A stretch of DNA of 17,695 nucleotides from the NCBI GenBank assembly GCA_030019105.1, contig JASEGY010000027.1, positions 1 to 17,695 of the forward strand, read 5' to 3'. Shown piece after piece: positions 1 through 6,494 of this stretch. The position numbers and the translations under genes were made by a program. Source of the stretch: a bacterium (lineage in GTDB: Bacteria; UBA9089; JASEGY01). The notes beneath the pieces were generated by a model, which saw nothing but the letters and a program-made list of their open reading frames with translations, searched no databases and was not told the DNA's origin. Position 1 is the stretch's first letter. Every line of letters starts with the position of its first letter.

Positions 1-46
1 CAGCAGATTTACAGTCTGCCCCCGTTGGCCGCTAGGGTACCTCCCC
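1..46 (-). tRNA. tRNA-Tyr (GTA), 5' part, cut by window edge
   Basis: The minus strand starts with a 7-nt acceptor arm GGGGAGG, then a D-arm of Tyr type, then an anticodon arm CAGACTGTAAATCTG. The 7-nt loop CTGTAAA places GTA as the anticodon. The variable arm, T-arm and 3' acceptor strand lie beyond position 1. It follows tRNA-Thr by about 22 nt on the same strand, so the two are probably one transcript. Confidence 0.88.
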
Positions 47-68
47 ACAATAATTGATAATTGTACTC

Positions 69-144
69 TGGAGCTGGTGAAGGGACTCGAACCCCCGACC
101 TAGTGATTACAAATCACTTGCTCTACCAACTGAGCTACACCAGC
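69..144 (-). tRNA. tRNA-Thr (TGT)
   Basis: The minus strand folds as a complete cloverleaf. The acceptor strands GCTGGTG and CACCAGC pair over 7 bp, the D-arm is standard, the anticodon stem is AGTGA/TCACT and the loop TTTGTAA gives anticodon TGT (Thr). The T-arm contains GGTTCGAGTCC. The bases after the acceptor are T-CCA, so the CCA end is encoded. It precedes tRNA-Tyr in the same direction. Confidence 0.96.
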
Positions 145-162
145 ATTGACTATTAGGGCTTG

Positions 163-297
163 GTCATTGTTTCAGCCACTTTTCAGTCGTCCCTACGGGA
201 CTCGGTCGTTGATTGATCCCTGATCCCAGCGATAAATCGCTGGGCTATTATCGAATGCCCCTACGGGGCTTGAGCTCATGGCTGAAACTATTATCAA
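163..297. repeat. Composite repeat: imperfect TIRs enclosing REP-like palindromes
   Basis: The outer arms GTTTCAGCCA (169-178) and TGGCTGAAAC (279-288) are perfect complements, and weaker matching extends outwards. Inside are three GC hairpins: CGTCCCTACGGGACTCG near 188, CCCAGCGATAAATCGCTGGG near 225 and GCCCCTACGGGGC near 256. No coding potential is seen. The block sits between the strong promoter at 310-338 and tRNA-Thr, so it should be transcribed as part of the tRNA leader. Confidence 0.6.
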
Positions 298-309
298 TAG
301 CCGACTATT

Positions 310-338
310 ATATTAACATAGATCAACGAAGGTGTCAA
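310..338 (-). promoter_or_regulatory. Sigma70-like promoter of the tRNA-Thr/tRNA-Tyr unit
   Basis: The minus strand has a consensus -35 TTGACA (338-333), a 17-nt spacer and -10 TAATAT (315-310). An alternative TATAAT lies at 312-307 with a 20-nt spacer. It points to tRNA-Thr, whose 5' end is about 166 nt downstream, beyond the composite repeat at 163-297. It lies downstream of the stop codon at 357, so it separates the tRNA genes from the protein gene. Confidence 0.7.
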
Positions 339-356
339 GATAAAAAATCCCCTCCT

Positions 357-1268
357 TCATTTTTCCTCTCCCTTGATGTCTAATTTTTCCTTCAGTTTCT
401 GACTTGCCTTTTTGTAAAGATCACCCCGATTATATTCTTCAGTGCTTGCTTCTTCTCCTCCAGGCGCTTCGGATTCAATCTTAATTTCCTCTGCGGCAGC
501 TGGAATATCTGCTTGCCTGCCACTCGGTTTTCCACGGCTAACATCAGACTCTATTTCCTGCCAGGCCGGCTCGGCCCCCTTTTCAGGCCTGATCGAGGCC
601 TTTATCTCAGCTTTATCCGCAGGAAATGAGTTAGCGCCGATTGCGGATTGAGCGTCTTTTCCGGCTTTAGCCACAGGAGAAGAGGAAATCTCTTTAATCT
701 CAGGTTCAAGGGTGACTAATTTTTCTGGTTGGCCTGGCGGGCCGAGCCGGCCTGGCGGACCGAGCCGGCCTGGCGCTTTTTTAATGACCAACCGGGGCAG
801 CTTTTCTAACATCTTTTCCTGGCTCTCAAATAAGGAGTCTAATTCGCTATCCCCTGACAACTTAACTTTTGATTCAGCCAAAGGCTCTCTTCCTTTTATG
901 GAAGAAATATCATCCTGCCTGGCAGGCTGATAAAACAATCTATTAGTAGCCCAAACAAGGAAGAGACCAAGCGCCAGCATAATTACTCCATTTCGGAAGC
1001 CCTTAAGGAAAGGGCTGCCAGGCCGGCTCGGCCCAGGAGCAAACCCGGAAAACCTTTCAGGATAAATATCCCACTTAAATCTCTTCTGCTTTTTCTTTTC
1101 TTTCCCTTCCAAAGAACCGACCAGGGTCAAGCTGATTTTCAACTTTTCCTCATTCCGGCGGCACTGGGGACAATTAATTAAATGGGCTTTTATTTTAGCG
1201 CGCTGCCCTTCCCGTAACTTATCTTCCAGATACCGTGGGAGCAGCTTTTGAACCTGTTCGCACTCCAT
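357..1268 (-). CDS. Membrane-anchored zinc-finger (zf-HC2) anti-sigma-factor-like protein
   Basis: The 303-residue product begins with a zf-HC2 type zinc site (C3, H29, C33, C36 in HLINCPQC), the N-terminal domain that anti-sigma factors use to bind ECF sigma factors. A basic linker leads to one membrane helix at about residues 94-112. The rest is a charged, low-complexity Lys/Glu/Pro-rich region expected outside the cytoplasm. No sigma factor gene is next to it, so its partner, if any, is elsewhere. The start is supported by AAGGAG, though about 12 nt away. The gene carries the 18-bp repeat at three places, two in the outer region and one just before the membrane helix (residues 78-84). The zinc finger and helix are clear; a role as anti-sigma factor is inference. 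It could be another membrane zf-HC2 protein. Confidence 0.75.
   Translation of the reverse strand: MECEQVQKLLPRYLEDKLREGQRAKIKAHLINCPQCRRNEEKLKISLTLVGSLEGKEKKKQKRFKWDIYPERFSGFAPGPSRPGSPFLKGFRNGVIMLALGLFLVWATNRLFYQPARQDDISSIKGREPLAESKVKLSGDSELDSLFESQEKMLEKLPRLVIKKAPGRLGPPGRLGPPGQPEKLVTLEPEIKEISSSPVAKAGKDAQSAIGANSFPADKAEIKASIRPEKGAEPAWQEIESDVSRGKPSGRQADIPAAAEEIKIESEAPGGEEASTEEYNRGDLYKKASQKLKEKLDIKGEEK
560..577. repeat. 18-bp GC-rich coding repeat, site a (1 unit, frame AEPAWQ)
   Basis: One perfect unit GCCAGGCCGGCTCGGCCC on the + strand. Read on the coding (minus) strand within the zf-HC2 gene it gives A-E-P-A-W-Q at about residues 231-237. Confidence 0.85.
731..774. repeat. 18-bp GC-rich coding repeat, site b (about 2.5 units, frame PGRLGP)
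   Basis: Two full units (739-756 perfect, 757-774 with one change) follow a partial unit at 731-738. Orientation is opposite to site a. The zf-HC2 gene reads them as repeats of P-G-R-L-G-P at about residues 165-180. Confidence 0.87.
1017..1034. repeat. 18-bp GC-rich coding repeat, site c (1 unit, frame GPSRPG)
   Basis: One perfect unit on the + strand, read by the zf-HC2 gene as G-P-S-R-P-G at about residues 79-84, in the segment just before the membrane helix. Confidence 0.85.
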
Positions 1269-1329
1269 CAGCTACGACTTCTCCTTTGAATAGCGTGTAA
1301 TTACTCAATATCTTGTGGATTTCAAAAAA

Positions 1330-1420
1330 TGAATATCGAATATTGAACAAGGAATTTCGAATCATGAAGTCTTATCCTTCCTTCGACATTCATTATTCCT
1401 TGTTCGATATTCTACATTCT
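1330..1420. repeat. Intergenic imperfect inverted repeat
   Basis: Left arm GAATATTGAACAAGGAAT (near 1337-1354) matches the reverse complement of the right arm ATTCCTTGTTCGATATTC (near 1394-1411) with one mismatch, and looser matching continues towards the centre. The 194-nt gap between ddl and the zf-HC2 gene holds little else. The palindromic layout suggests a member of a dispersed repeat family. No second copy is visible in this window. Confidence 0.5.
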
Positions 1421-1462
1421 ATTATAGTATCAGTCCAAGGAAGTTAGATCGTTTTACCTCTT

Positions 1463-2479
1463 TCAACCTACCACATTTTCCACAGGATATTGAGTAGTTA
1501 CAATAGCGCCGGCCAGTATTTCCAGCACTAACTCGTCGTAAGAAATTCCCGCGTGAGCCGCCTCAGCCGGCAGGTCACTTAAATCCGTCATGCCAGGGAT
1601 AGTATTTACTTCAAGAATGTATGGCTCAAGATTATTCATTACGATAACGTCCACCCGGGAAAAACCATGACAGCCTAATGCCCGATGAGCGTCCAGGGCT
1701 ATCTTTTGGGTATACTCATAAACAGGCTTCGGAAGACGGGCCGGGATAATAAACTCAGTCATCCCTTCAGTATACTTGGCTTCGTAATCATAGAATTCTT
1801 TTTTAGCGACCAATTCTAAAACAGGTAAGGGCCGCAGGGAGTCTCCACTTCCCAGCATCCCTATGGTCGCTGTCATCCCTGAAAGATATTCTTCAATGAA
1901 CGCCTCTCCATGTTCGGCTAAAACATTACGAATAGCCGCTGCTGTTTCTTCCTCTTTTTTGAGTATCTTAATTCCAATGCTTGAGCCTTCCTTAATTGGT
2001 TTAATAATTAATGGCAGCCCGAATTTCTCAATAACCCTTTCTGCTTCCACCTCCGGGGCCGACGATGAACTCACCACTTCATACGCCGGCGTTGGAATCC
2101 CTTCCGCCTGAAATATCCGTTTTGCCATGACTTTATCCATTGACAAAGCCGAGGCAAGCACCCCTGAACCCGTGTAGGGAAGTTCCATCATTTCAAGAAG
2201 CCCCTGAATAGTTCCATCCTCTCCAAATTGGCCGTGAAGGGCAATAAAAACCAGGTCAACTCGTTCTCTTTTTAGATTTTCTACCAGATTAATATCGGGA
2301 TCTATTGAGATGGCATCAAAGCCCTGCCTGAGCAAGGATTCAAGAATTTTGCCCCCTGACCTCAGAGAAACTTCCCTCTCTCTGGAACGACCACCCATCA
2401 AAACCGCTATTCGCTTGTTCAACAATTGATTTCTTATTTCGATGATCTTAGCATCTCCTTTTTTCATCTGACATCCCAT
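1463..2479 (-). CDS. ddl: D-alanine--D-alanine ligase
   Basis: This ATP-grasp enzyme joins two D-alanines in the cytoplasm to make the dipeptide for peptidoglycan precursors. All landmark motifs are present: N-terminal GGRSREREVSLRSG, ALHGQFGEDGTIQG, YTGSGVLASALSMDK, the ATP-binding KEGSSIGI, and the C-terminal EVNTIPGMTDLSDLP with its metal- and substrate-binding Glu/Asn. From the chosen start it has 338 residues, slightly longer than usual because of a short N-terminal tail. I chose ATG at 2479, which has GAAGG 7 nt upstream. A GTG at 2497 would add six residues without a clear ribosome site, and ATG at 2467 is also possible. It lies 64 nt or more downstream of hemW in the same direction. 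Confidence 0.95.
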   Translation of the reverse strand: MGCQMKKGDAKIIEIRNQLLNKRIAVLMGGRSREREVSLRSGGKILESLLRQGFDAISIDPDINLVENLKRERVDLVFIALHGQFGEDGTIQGLLEMMELPYTGSGVLASALSMDKVMAKRIFQAEGIPTPAYEVVSSSSAPEVEAERVIEKFGLPLIIKPIKEGSSIGIKILKKEEETAAAIRNVLAEHGEAFIEEYLSGMTATIGMLGSGDSLRPLPVLELVAKKEFYDYEAKYTEGMTEFIIPARLPKPVYEYTQKIALDAHRALGCHGFSRVDVIVMNNLEPYILEVNTIPGMTDLSDLPAEAAHAGISYDELVLEILAGAIVTTQYPVENVVG

Positions 2480-2501
2480 AGCACGGCCTTCTATCACAAC
2501 C

Positions 2502-2528
2502 TAAAGGACATAAAGGACTAAAAGGACA
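2502..2528. repeat. 9-bp tandem repeat upstream of ddl
   Basis: Three near-identical 9-bp units (TAAAGGACA, TAAAGGACT, AAAAGGACA) lie between the hemW stop codon and the ddl start. No function is apparent. Confidence 0.45.
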
Positions 2529-2561
2529 AAAATATCGACCTCTGGACGATGGTCTCCGCAG

Positions 2562-3746
2562 CTAAATAAATTCCAGAGCCACTGTATCAGCCAAGTGGAG
2601 TCCCCTCCGGGTTAATCTGAGATGACCGTTATTTATTTCAAGCAAGCCGTCTCTTTCTAATCTGCGAATGGGAAAAGAGAACATATTTCCCAACTTGATC
2701 TTAAATCGGTTATTAAACTCAGCTACCTTGATCCCTTCGACTAATCTCAGACCCAACATAATGGCCTCGCCTATAGTTCGCCGGGTAGAAAGGCTTTCTT
2801 CGTCTGCGGCAGGCCATTCTCCCTTTGTCCCGTTTTCAATATATGCCTTAGGATGAGAAGGGTTAGAATATCGTCTGCCATCCAGGTAAGACCAGGCCCC
2901 GGCCCCCAGCCCCAGATACTCCTCGTTTTGCCAGTATATCCGGTTATGAATCGATCTATATCCTGGTCGGGCAAAATTGGATATCTCATAATGCTCGTAT
3001 CCGTTTTCAGTCAGGTAATCGATAGCCAGATCGTACATAGCCAACTCTTTTTCCTCAGTTGGTCTATCCTTAGCGAGCCGGGCATTCCATTGTTTCCCCG
3101 GATCAAGGGTGAGACAGTACAAAGAGAGGTGCTCCGGCTCCAGATCAAGCACTGTGGTTAAAGACCTTTCCCAGTCGGACAGCTTCTGCGCAGGCAGACC
3201 AAAGAGCAGATCACAGTTAATATTGTCAAATCCCGCTTGTCTGGCGGAATAATAGGCATTTAGTCCGTCTTTAACTTGATGTCTCCGGCCGATTCGGCTC
3301 AGGAGAAAATCGTCCATAGCCTGCAAACCCAGGCTCAAGCGGTTTATCCCGGCGGCCTTAAGCTCCATCAACTTAAATTCATCCAATGTGCCGGGATTAG
3401 CCTCGATAGTGATTTCGGCCTCTTTACCAATCTCATACCGGGCCGAGCCGGCCTGGCGGGCCGAGCCGGCCTGGCGGGCCGAGCCGGCCTGGCAGCCCCG
3501 AATCGTATTCAGGACATCTGCGACATCTCCACCTGAAAGAACAGTGGGCGTTCCTCCGCCAATATAAATCGTTTTTACTCGCAGGGAGGCATCTCTACTA
3601 TATCGCTCTATCTCTCTCTTAAGTGTCTTCAGGTAGGCCGGAATCAAATCTCCCTGGTTGGAATAGGAGTTGAAATCGCAATAATGACATTTGCTTCGGC
3701 AAAAGGGGATATGGAGATAGAGCCCAACTTGTCTTCTTGTCCTCAT
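2562..3746 (-). CDS. hemW: HemW-like radical SAM protein (heme chaperone family)
   Basis: The 394-residue protein starts with the HemW signature YLHIPFCRSKCHYCDF, whose C16, C20 and C23 bind the radical-SAM 4Fe-4S cluster. It lacks the extra Cys found just after this motif in true coproporphyrinogen dehydrogenase (HemN). Further family landmarks are IYIGGGTPT, ITIEANPGT, GLGAGAWSY and a C-terminal winged-helix part ending near LRLTRRGLHLAD. HemW proteins bind heme and pass it to target enzymes; older annotations as oxygen-independent coproporphyrinogen oxidase are usually wrong. The start ATG overlaps the stop of the small gene upstream (ATGA), suggesting coupled translation. Residues 85-103, between the GGGTPT region and EANPGT, are an insertion made of three copies of the 18-bp repeat, in a place where length variation is probably tolerated. 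Confidence 0.92.
   Translation of the reverse strand: MRTRRQVGLYLHIPFCRSKCHYCDFNSYSNQGDLIPAYLKTLKREIERYSRDASLRVKTIYIGGGTPTVLSGGDVADVLNTIRGCQAGSARQAGSARQAGSARYEIGKEAEITIEANPGTLDEFKLMELKAAGINRLSLGLQAMDDFLLSRIGRRHQVKDGLNAYYSARQAGFDNINCDLLFGLPAQKLSDWERSLTTVLDLEPEHLSLYCLTLDPGKQWNARLAKDRPTEEKELAMYDLAIDYLTENGYEHYEISNFARPGYRSIHNRIYWQNEEYLGLGAGAWSYLDGRRYSNPSHPKAYIENGTKGEWPAADEESLSTRRTIGEAIMLGLRLVEGIKVAEFNNRFKIKLGNMFSFPIRRLERDGLLEINNGHLRLTRRGLHLADTVALEFI
3440..3493. repeat. 18-bp GC-rich coding repeat, site d (3 perfect units, frame QAGSAR)
   Basis: Three identical units (3440-3457, 3458-3475, 3476-3493), reverse complement of the site-a orientation. The hemW frame reads each as Q-A-G-S-A-R, giving about 18 extra residues. 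Confidence 0.93.
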
Positions 3747-3919
3747 CTTTTCATTCTCTTCTGCAAAAAAGCTAATACTTCCTTGCTGCTCTCGAAAGCA
3801 ATGTCTTCTTTCCTTTCTTGGGACAAAACCTTTTCTGCTGCATCCAAGTCTGCTGAATGATTGAAGTCTTGATGCGATTGCCCTCGGATCTGATCTTTAC
3901 CAGTTACTTTGGCAAGCAT
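3743..3919 (-). CDS. Small hypothetical protein, coupled to hemW
   Basis: A 58-residue hydrophilic protein of unknown function starting MLAKVTGKDQIRG and ending AFLQKRMKR. The start at 3919 is well supported by AAAGGAGG about 7 nt upstream; a longer reading to 3997 would run through this site and is unlikely. Its TGA overlaps the hemW ATG by four nucleotides, and it follows the DUF1844 gene by 25 nt, so all three are likely one transcript. No domain, membrane segment or metal motif is recognised. Confidence 0.65.
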   Translation of the reverse strand: MLAKVTGKDQIRGQSHQDFNHSADLDAAEKVLSQERKEDIAFESSKEVLAFLQKRMKR

Positions 3920-3944
3920 AAATATCCCTCCTTTGCTGTAGGCG

Positions 3945-4232
3945 CTACTTTTTGACCGCCTCGATGTAAGCCATCCTAAGATTGTAAAGCGCCTCACTCA
4001 AGAGTTTGGCCTCTGTCTCACTCAGGTTGCCTTTTGTTTTCTCTTCCATGAGGGCTAAAAGGTCGATCATATGTTTAGCCATTTCCAGGTTTTTCTCTTC
4101 CTTCTGAGTAATCGGATTCGGCATCACTCCCAGTTGCTGCCAGGCGCCGGTGGCAAGCATCATGACTAACTCGCTAAAGCCTGCTTCAGGTAACTGCTCG
4201 CCTTGAGTTTTTTCCTCTTTGTTATCTGTCAT
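3945..4232 (-). CDS. DUF1844 family protein
   Basis: A 95-residue, mostly helical cytoplasmic protein matching DUF1844: FSELVMMLATGAWQQLG near the N-terminus, then AKHMIDLLALMEEKTKGNL and a C-terminal ALYNLRMAYIEAVKK. The family is widespread in Gram-negative bacteria and has no established function. ATG at 4232 has AAGGAGG upstream at good spacing. The reading frame stays open to 4415, but that part is the palindromic repeat element at 4251-4402, so those 61 residues are not a real N-terminus. It lies between Mut7-C and hemW genes in one direction. Confidence 0.88.
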   Translation of the reverse strand: MTDNKEEKTQGEQLPEAGFSELVMMLATGAWQQLGVMPNPITQKEEKNLEMAKHMIDLLALMEEKTKGNLSETEAKLLSEALYNLRMAYIEAVKK

Positions 4233-4250
4233 TTTCGCTATCCTCCTTCT

Positions 4251-4402
4251 CATTTCGGATTTTGGATTGCGGATTTCGGCCTTGATCATCGTTTCGGCAA
4301 TAGGACTTATAAGACTTATAGGTCTTATAAGTCCAAAACGATAATCATCGCCCGGATTTTTATTTCGCAATCCGCAATCTACAATCCCGCAATCCGCAAT
4401 CG
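4251..4402. repeat. Dispersed palindromic element, copy A
   Basis: The ends are short GGATTGCGGATT-type repeats in inverted orientation (left about 4264-4276, right about 4368-4400). The centre is a near-palindrome, GGACTTATAAGAC (4303-4315) facing GTCTTATAAGTCC (4322-4334), flanked by GATCATCGTTT and AAACGATAATC. The reverse complement of 15547-15684 has the same sequence order with few changes, so this is one family present in both orientations. The right end overlaps the last codons and stop of the Mut7-C gene, and the left end stops just before the ribosome site of the DUF1844 gene. Confidence 0.8.
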
Positions 4403-4822
4403 GATATTTTCCCAATGAGTGCCCCTCCAGTAGATACGATCACACTCAGGGCAGGTCATAAACTCATGGTATGTTTCGTAAACTAATGAAGGAACACGTT
4501 CGACCACATCCTTTTCAGGTATCTCCTTGAGCAAGAGATTACACTCCGGACATCGCGAGAATAAGCGCTCTTCCATTTCCAGACTAAACCGGCGAACAAC
4601 CTGGGACAGTTGTTCTTCCACCTGCTCGCTTTTAATCAGAAGGGTCGGTACCAACCATTTCCTGGATAATCGGGTATCTCGAGTAAGAATAATCCGATCT
4701 TCCTCAGAGGCCAGCTCAAGCAAATCCCTGTCATCGCCCTGCCTGAAATACAGGGTATCGTAGCCCAGGATTCTAAGCCACCTGGCCAGTTTGCCCAACA
4801 TGGAATCAGCTAAGAATCGCAT
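4379..4822 (-). CDS. Mut7-C RNase domain protein (PIN fold with zinc ribbon)
   Basis: The 147-residue protein begins MRFLADSMLGKLARWLRILGYDT, typical of the Mut7-C (DUF82) PIN-like RNase domain, with an acidic residue at D6 and further acidic positions in GDDRDLLELA and ILTRDTRL. The second half is a zinc ribbon with two CPEC pairs (about residues 91-94 and 124-127). The family is predicted to cleave RNA; its bacterial substrates are not known. ATG at 4822 is chosen because family members start there. ATG at 4831 or TTG at 4864 would add 3 or 14 residues. The last codons (LRIAGL) and the TAG stop come from the repeat element at 4251-4402, so the original C-terminus may have been replaced. Confidence 0.85.
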   Translation of the reverse strand: MRFLADSMLGKLARWLRILGYDTLYFRQGDDRDLLELASEEDRIILTRDTRLSRKWLVPTLLIKSEQVEEQLSQVVRRFSLEMEERLFSRCPECNLLLKEIPEKDVVERVPSLVYETYHEFMTCPECDRIYWRGTHWENIRLRIAGL

Positions 4823-4921
4823 GCCACCCATCCCAAAATTATTGTTGAGTTTCGCTTTACTCAACCCAACCTGCGACTATCCTCTTGCCCAAAACAATCA
4901 TAGACTTCAGGTTACTGGAGA

Positions 4922-5197
4922 CTATGCCGATACTGTTCCAACCAGATCATGCCTTAATAATGTATTCACTATCTGTTCAACCGTGGAATGTTCCACCTCT
5001 GCTTGTTTCTTAGCGAGTTGGTAAATCCGATCATTTAATGGCACCAAAAACATACGTTTCTTAATGTCAAATTCCATCTCTACTTCTTCCATTTCATCCC
5101 AATAATCGGCAGCAGAGTGGGTATTCCAAAACTCGCTTGCTTCTTCTTCACTCCTAAAATGCTCTGGAATCGCATCTCTTCTCTTATTTGCGTTCAT
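4922..5197 (-). CDS. CopG-type antitoxin of the BrnT pair
   Basis: A 91-residue protein with the signature of type II antitoxins of the CopG_antitoxin family: IPEHFRSEEEASEFWNTH followed by SAADYWDE. The C-terminal half (KKRMFLVPLNDRIYQLAKKQ...) fits a ribbon-helix-helix DNA-binding and dimerisation domain. It should neutralise the adjacent BrnT-like toxin and repress their shared promoter. The start at 5197 has AGGAGG 5 nt upstream. The gene overlaps the end of the toxin gene by 14 nt, the usual toxin-first order of this family. Confidence 0.87.
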   Translation of the reverse strand: MNANKRRDAIPEHFRSEEEASEFWNTHSAADYWDEMEEVEMEFDIKKRMFLVPLNDRIYQLAKKQAEVEHSTVEQIVNTLLRHDLVGTVSA

Positions 5198-5468
5198 ATT
5201 GCCTCCTTTCTTTGCTGTCCATATCGCGAGCACTAATGGGTAGTACCCTGCGATTTTTCTTCAAGATAAAGAATACAGAAAGATACCGTCCTGCATCGGT
5301 TTGTCCCAAAGCTAAATATACATCTTCACCTTTGACATCTCCTTTTGCTGCACGACGAACTTTTCTTTTGCCGTATAAAATTTCCTCCACCTCAAATGTG
5401 GTCACTTTATGTTCACTTTCGATTTTTTTGACAAATTCCTCTATCCAAATGACTTCGTTGATAGTCAT
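5184..5468 (-). CDS. BrnT family toxin (predicted RNase)
   Basis: The 94-residue protein carries the BrnT landmarks: TTFEVEEILYGK, YLALGQTDAGRYLSV and the C-terminal ISARDMDSKERRQYE. BrnT toxins are small RelE-fold RNases that stop translation and are held by a DNA-binding antitoxin, here the gene immediately downstream. The N-terminus (MTINEVIWIEEFVKK) is slightly longer than usual. The start ATG at 5468 has AAAGGT upstream and lies 56 nt inside the 3' end of the SAM hydrolase gene, so the two overlap out of frame and toxin expression may be coupled to the upstream gene. Confidence 0.86.
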   Translation of the reverse strand: MTINEVIWIEEFVKKIESEHKVTTFEVEEILYGKRKVRRAAKGDVKGEDVYLALGQTDAGRYLSVFFILKKNRRVLPISARDMDSKERRQYERK

Positions 5469-6276
5469 ACACCTTTACCTTTTCCCCCCGTTCAACCCCT
5501 AAAGCTCTTCCGGCATCCCCGCCGTTGACTGAAATCTCCAGATGGCCGCTTGAGCCCCAGAGGGCAAGCATTTGCCCGGGCTCAACCTGAGAGTAGAACC
5601 CCTTGATCCCTGAAAGCCTATGTCCTCTGATTTCGACAACTACCTTCCCATCAATTTCATGGGAAGCAGGGCTCACCATGCCCCGCCAGGCCGGCTCGGC
5701 CCGGCTGCTTTCCCGGTTGATGTTGGTAACCAGATTTCCGAAACGATCGATATAAATGACCTCACCCAGGATGGCGTCTTTTTCTACTACCGGTTTCAGG
5801 GAAGGCAGCCTGGTCAACTCATCAATCTCTGCCCCGAATTCCTCCAGGGCAACCCCTTTACTCAGGTGAGCCGCTACTGGCGCAAAGATGTCTCTTCCAT
5901 GAAAAACATGGCTGGGAGACGACAGCCAATAATCCCGGTTGGTTAAGTGAATGATCCTCTGCGGTTCAGAGGAGATCAGACCCAGAACACCATTATCCGG
6001 AGCGACAAAGAAATATTCAGCCGTCTTCAGGATAATGCCTTTTCTCTCCCCACCCACCCCGGGGTCAACCACCACCAGGAAGATAGTGTTCGGAGGAAAA
6101 TAGGTATAAGCGCATTTAAGGATATAGGCGGCGGCGGACACATCTTGAGGAGGGACTTCATGGCTAAGGTCGATTAGTTGTACACTGGGGTTGATGGAAG
6201 AAATAACCCCCTTCATAGCGCCGACATAATAATCCTTCAGTCCAAAGTCAGTCAAACAAGCTATTAATTTCCTCAT
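5413..6276 (-). CDS. SAM hydroxide adenosyltransferase (DUF62 / SAM hydrolase)
   Basis: The enzyme family hydrolyses S-adenosylmethionine to adenosine and methionine and is related to the bacterial fluorinase and chlorinase. The 287-residue product has the N-terminal LTDFGLKDYYVGAMKG, VVVDPGVGG, APDNGVLG, FHGRDIFAPVAAHL and the C-terminal-domain IDRFGNLVTNI. The Asp/Arg/His set known from the archaeal family member fits D71, R78 and H126. The start at 6276 (MRKLIACLTDFG) is the normal family start and lies within the tail of the degraded hicA. One 18-bp repeat unit adds A-E-P-A-W-R at about residues 192-198. The last 15 to 20 residues (after VKVYDY) run into the brnT gene and look like a non-native extension. 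Confidence 0.92.
   Translation of the reverse strand: MRKLIACLTDFGLKDYYVGAMKGVISSINPSVQLIDLSHEVPPQDVSAAAYILKCAYTYFPPNTIFLVVVDPGVGGERKGIILKTAEYFFVAPDNGVLGLISSEPQRIIHLTNRDYWLSSPSHVFHGRDIFAPVAAHLSKGVALEEFGAEIDELTRLPSLKPVVEKDAILGEVIYIDRFGNLVTNINRESSRAEPAWRGMVSPASHEIDGKVVVEIRGHRLSGIKGFYSQVEPGQMLALWGSSGHLEISVNGGDAGRALGVERGEKVKVYDYQRSHLDRGICQKNRK
5685..5702. repeat. 18-bp GC-rich coding repeat, site e (1 perfect unit, frame AEPAWR)
   Basis: One perfect unit on the + strand, read by the SAM hydrolase gene as A-E-P-A-W-R in a loop region just after the conserved FGNLVTNI segment. Confidence 0.85.
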
Positions 6277-6494
6277 CGGAGAGCCCCAGTTGTTTAAAGA
6301 CTATCAGACAATATTCACCTCAAAGTTCGCTTTTAGCCTCCCAGGATAGGGGCCTTCATCACTCTCTCTTCAACCTCTCACCGGTAAATAGCATGATCTC
6401 CTCGCCTTTCTCTATCAAAAACAGCCCCTGCCTTCTCGACTAATTTCATCAATTTAGCGCTGGACATAGAAGGGATATTCCTTCTCTTAGCCAT
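6248..6494 (-). pseudogene. Degraded hicA toxin gene
   Basis: ATG at 6494 opens a HicA-like reading MAKRRNIPSMSSAKL...FDRERRGDHAIYR (38 residues) that ends at TGA 6380-6378. The same frame continues as EVEERVMKAPILGG to a second stop at 6335-6333. A shifted frame then gives EYCLIVFKQLGLSDEEI, a typical C-terminus for this HicA type, ending at TGA 6250-6248. One stop plus at least one frameshift means no full toxin can be made. The start overlaps the hicB stop by 8 nt, as in intact modules. The 3' end overlaps the start of the SAM hydrolase gene by 29 nt. HicA toxins are small double-stranded-RNA-binding-fold RNases. Confidence 0.8.

Noticed and set aside
913..928. CCTGCCTGGCAGGCTG as an eighth, degenerate 18-bp unit
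   Set aside because: It is palindromic and matches only the edges of the unit, too little to count.
1421..1426. TATAAT as a promoter for the zf-HC2 gene
   Set aside because: No acceptable -35 is present at 16-18 nt upstream.
2889..2906. GC-rich stretch in hemW similar to the 18-bp unit
   Set aside because: It encodes the conserved HemW segment GLGAGAWSY, so its similarity is explained by the protein.
2853..3161. Plus-strand readings such as this 102-codon one and those at 10432-10884 and 13195-13904
   Set aside because: They lie opposite clearly conserved minus-strand genes, have no recognisable domain, and are explained as shadows of those genes or of open repeats.
3440..3493. Possible CRISPR array at the tandem 18-bp units
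   Set aside because: There are no spacers between units, and the units are in frame within hemW.
4233..4415. A 61-residue N-terminal extension of the DUF1844 protein
   Set aside because: It consists of the palindromic repeat element, and ATG at 4232 has a strong ribosome site and matches the family start.
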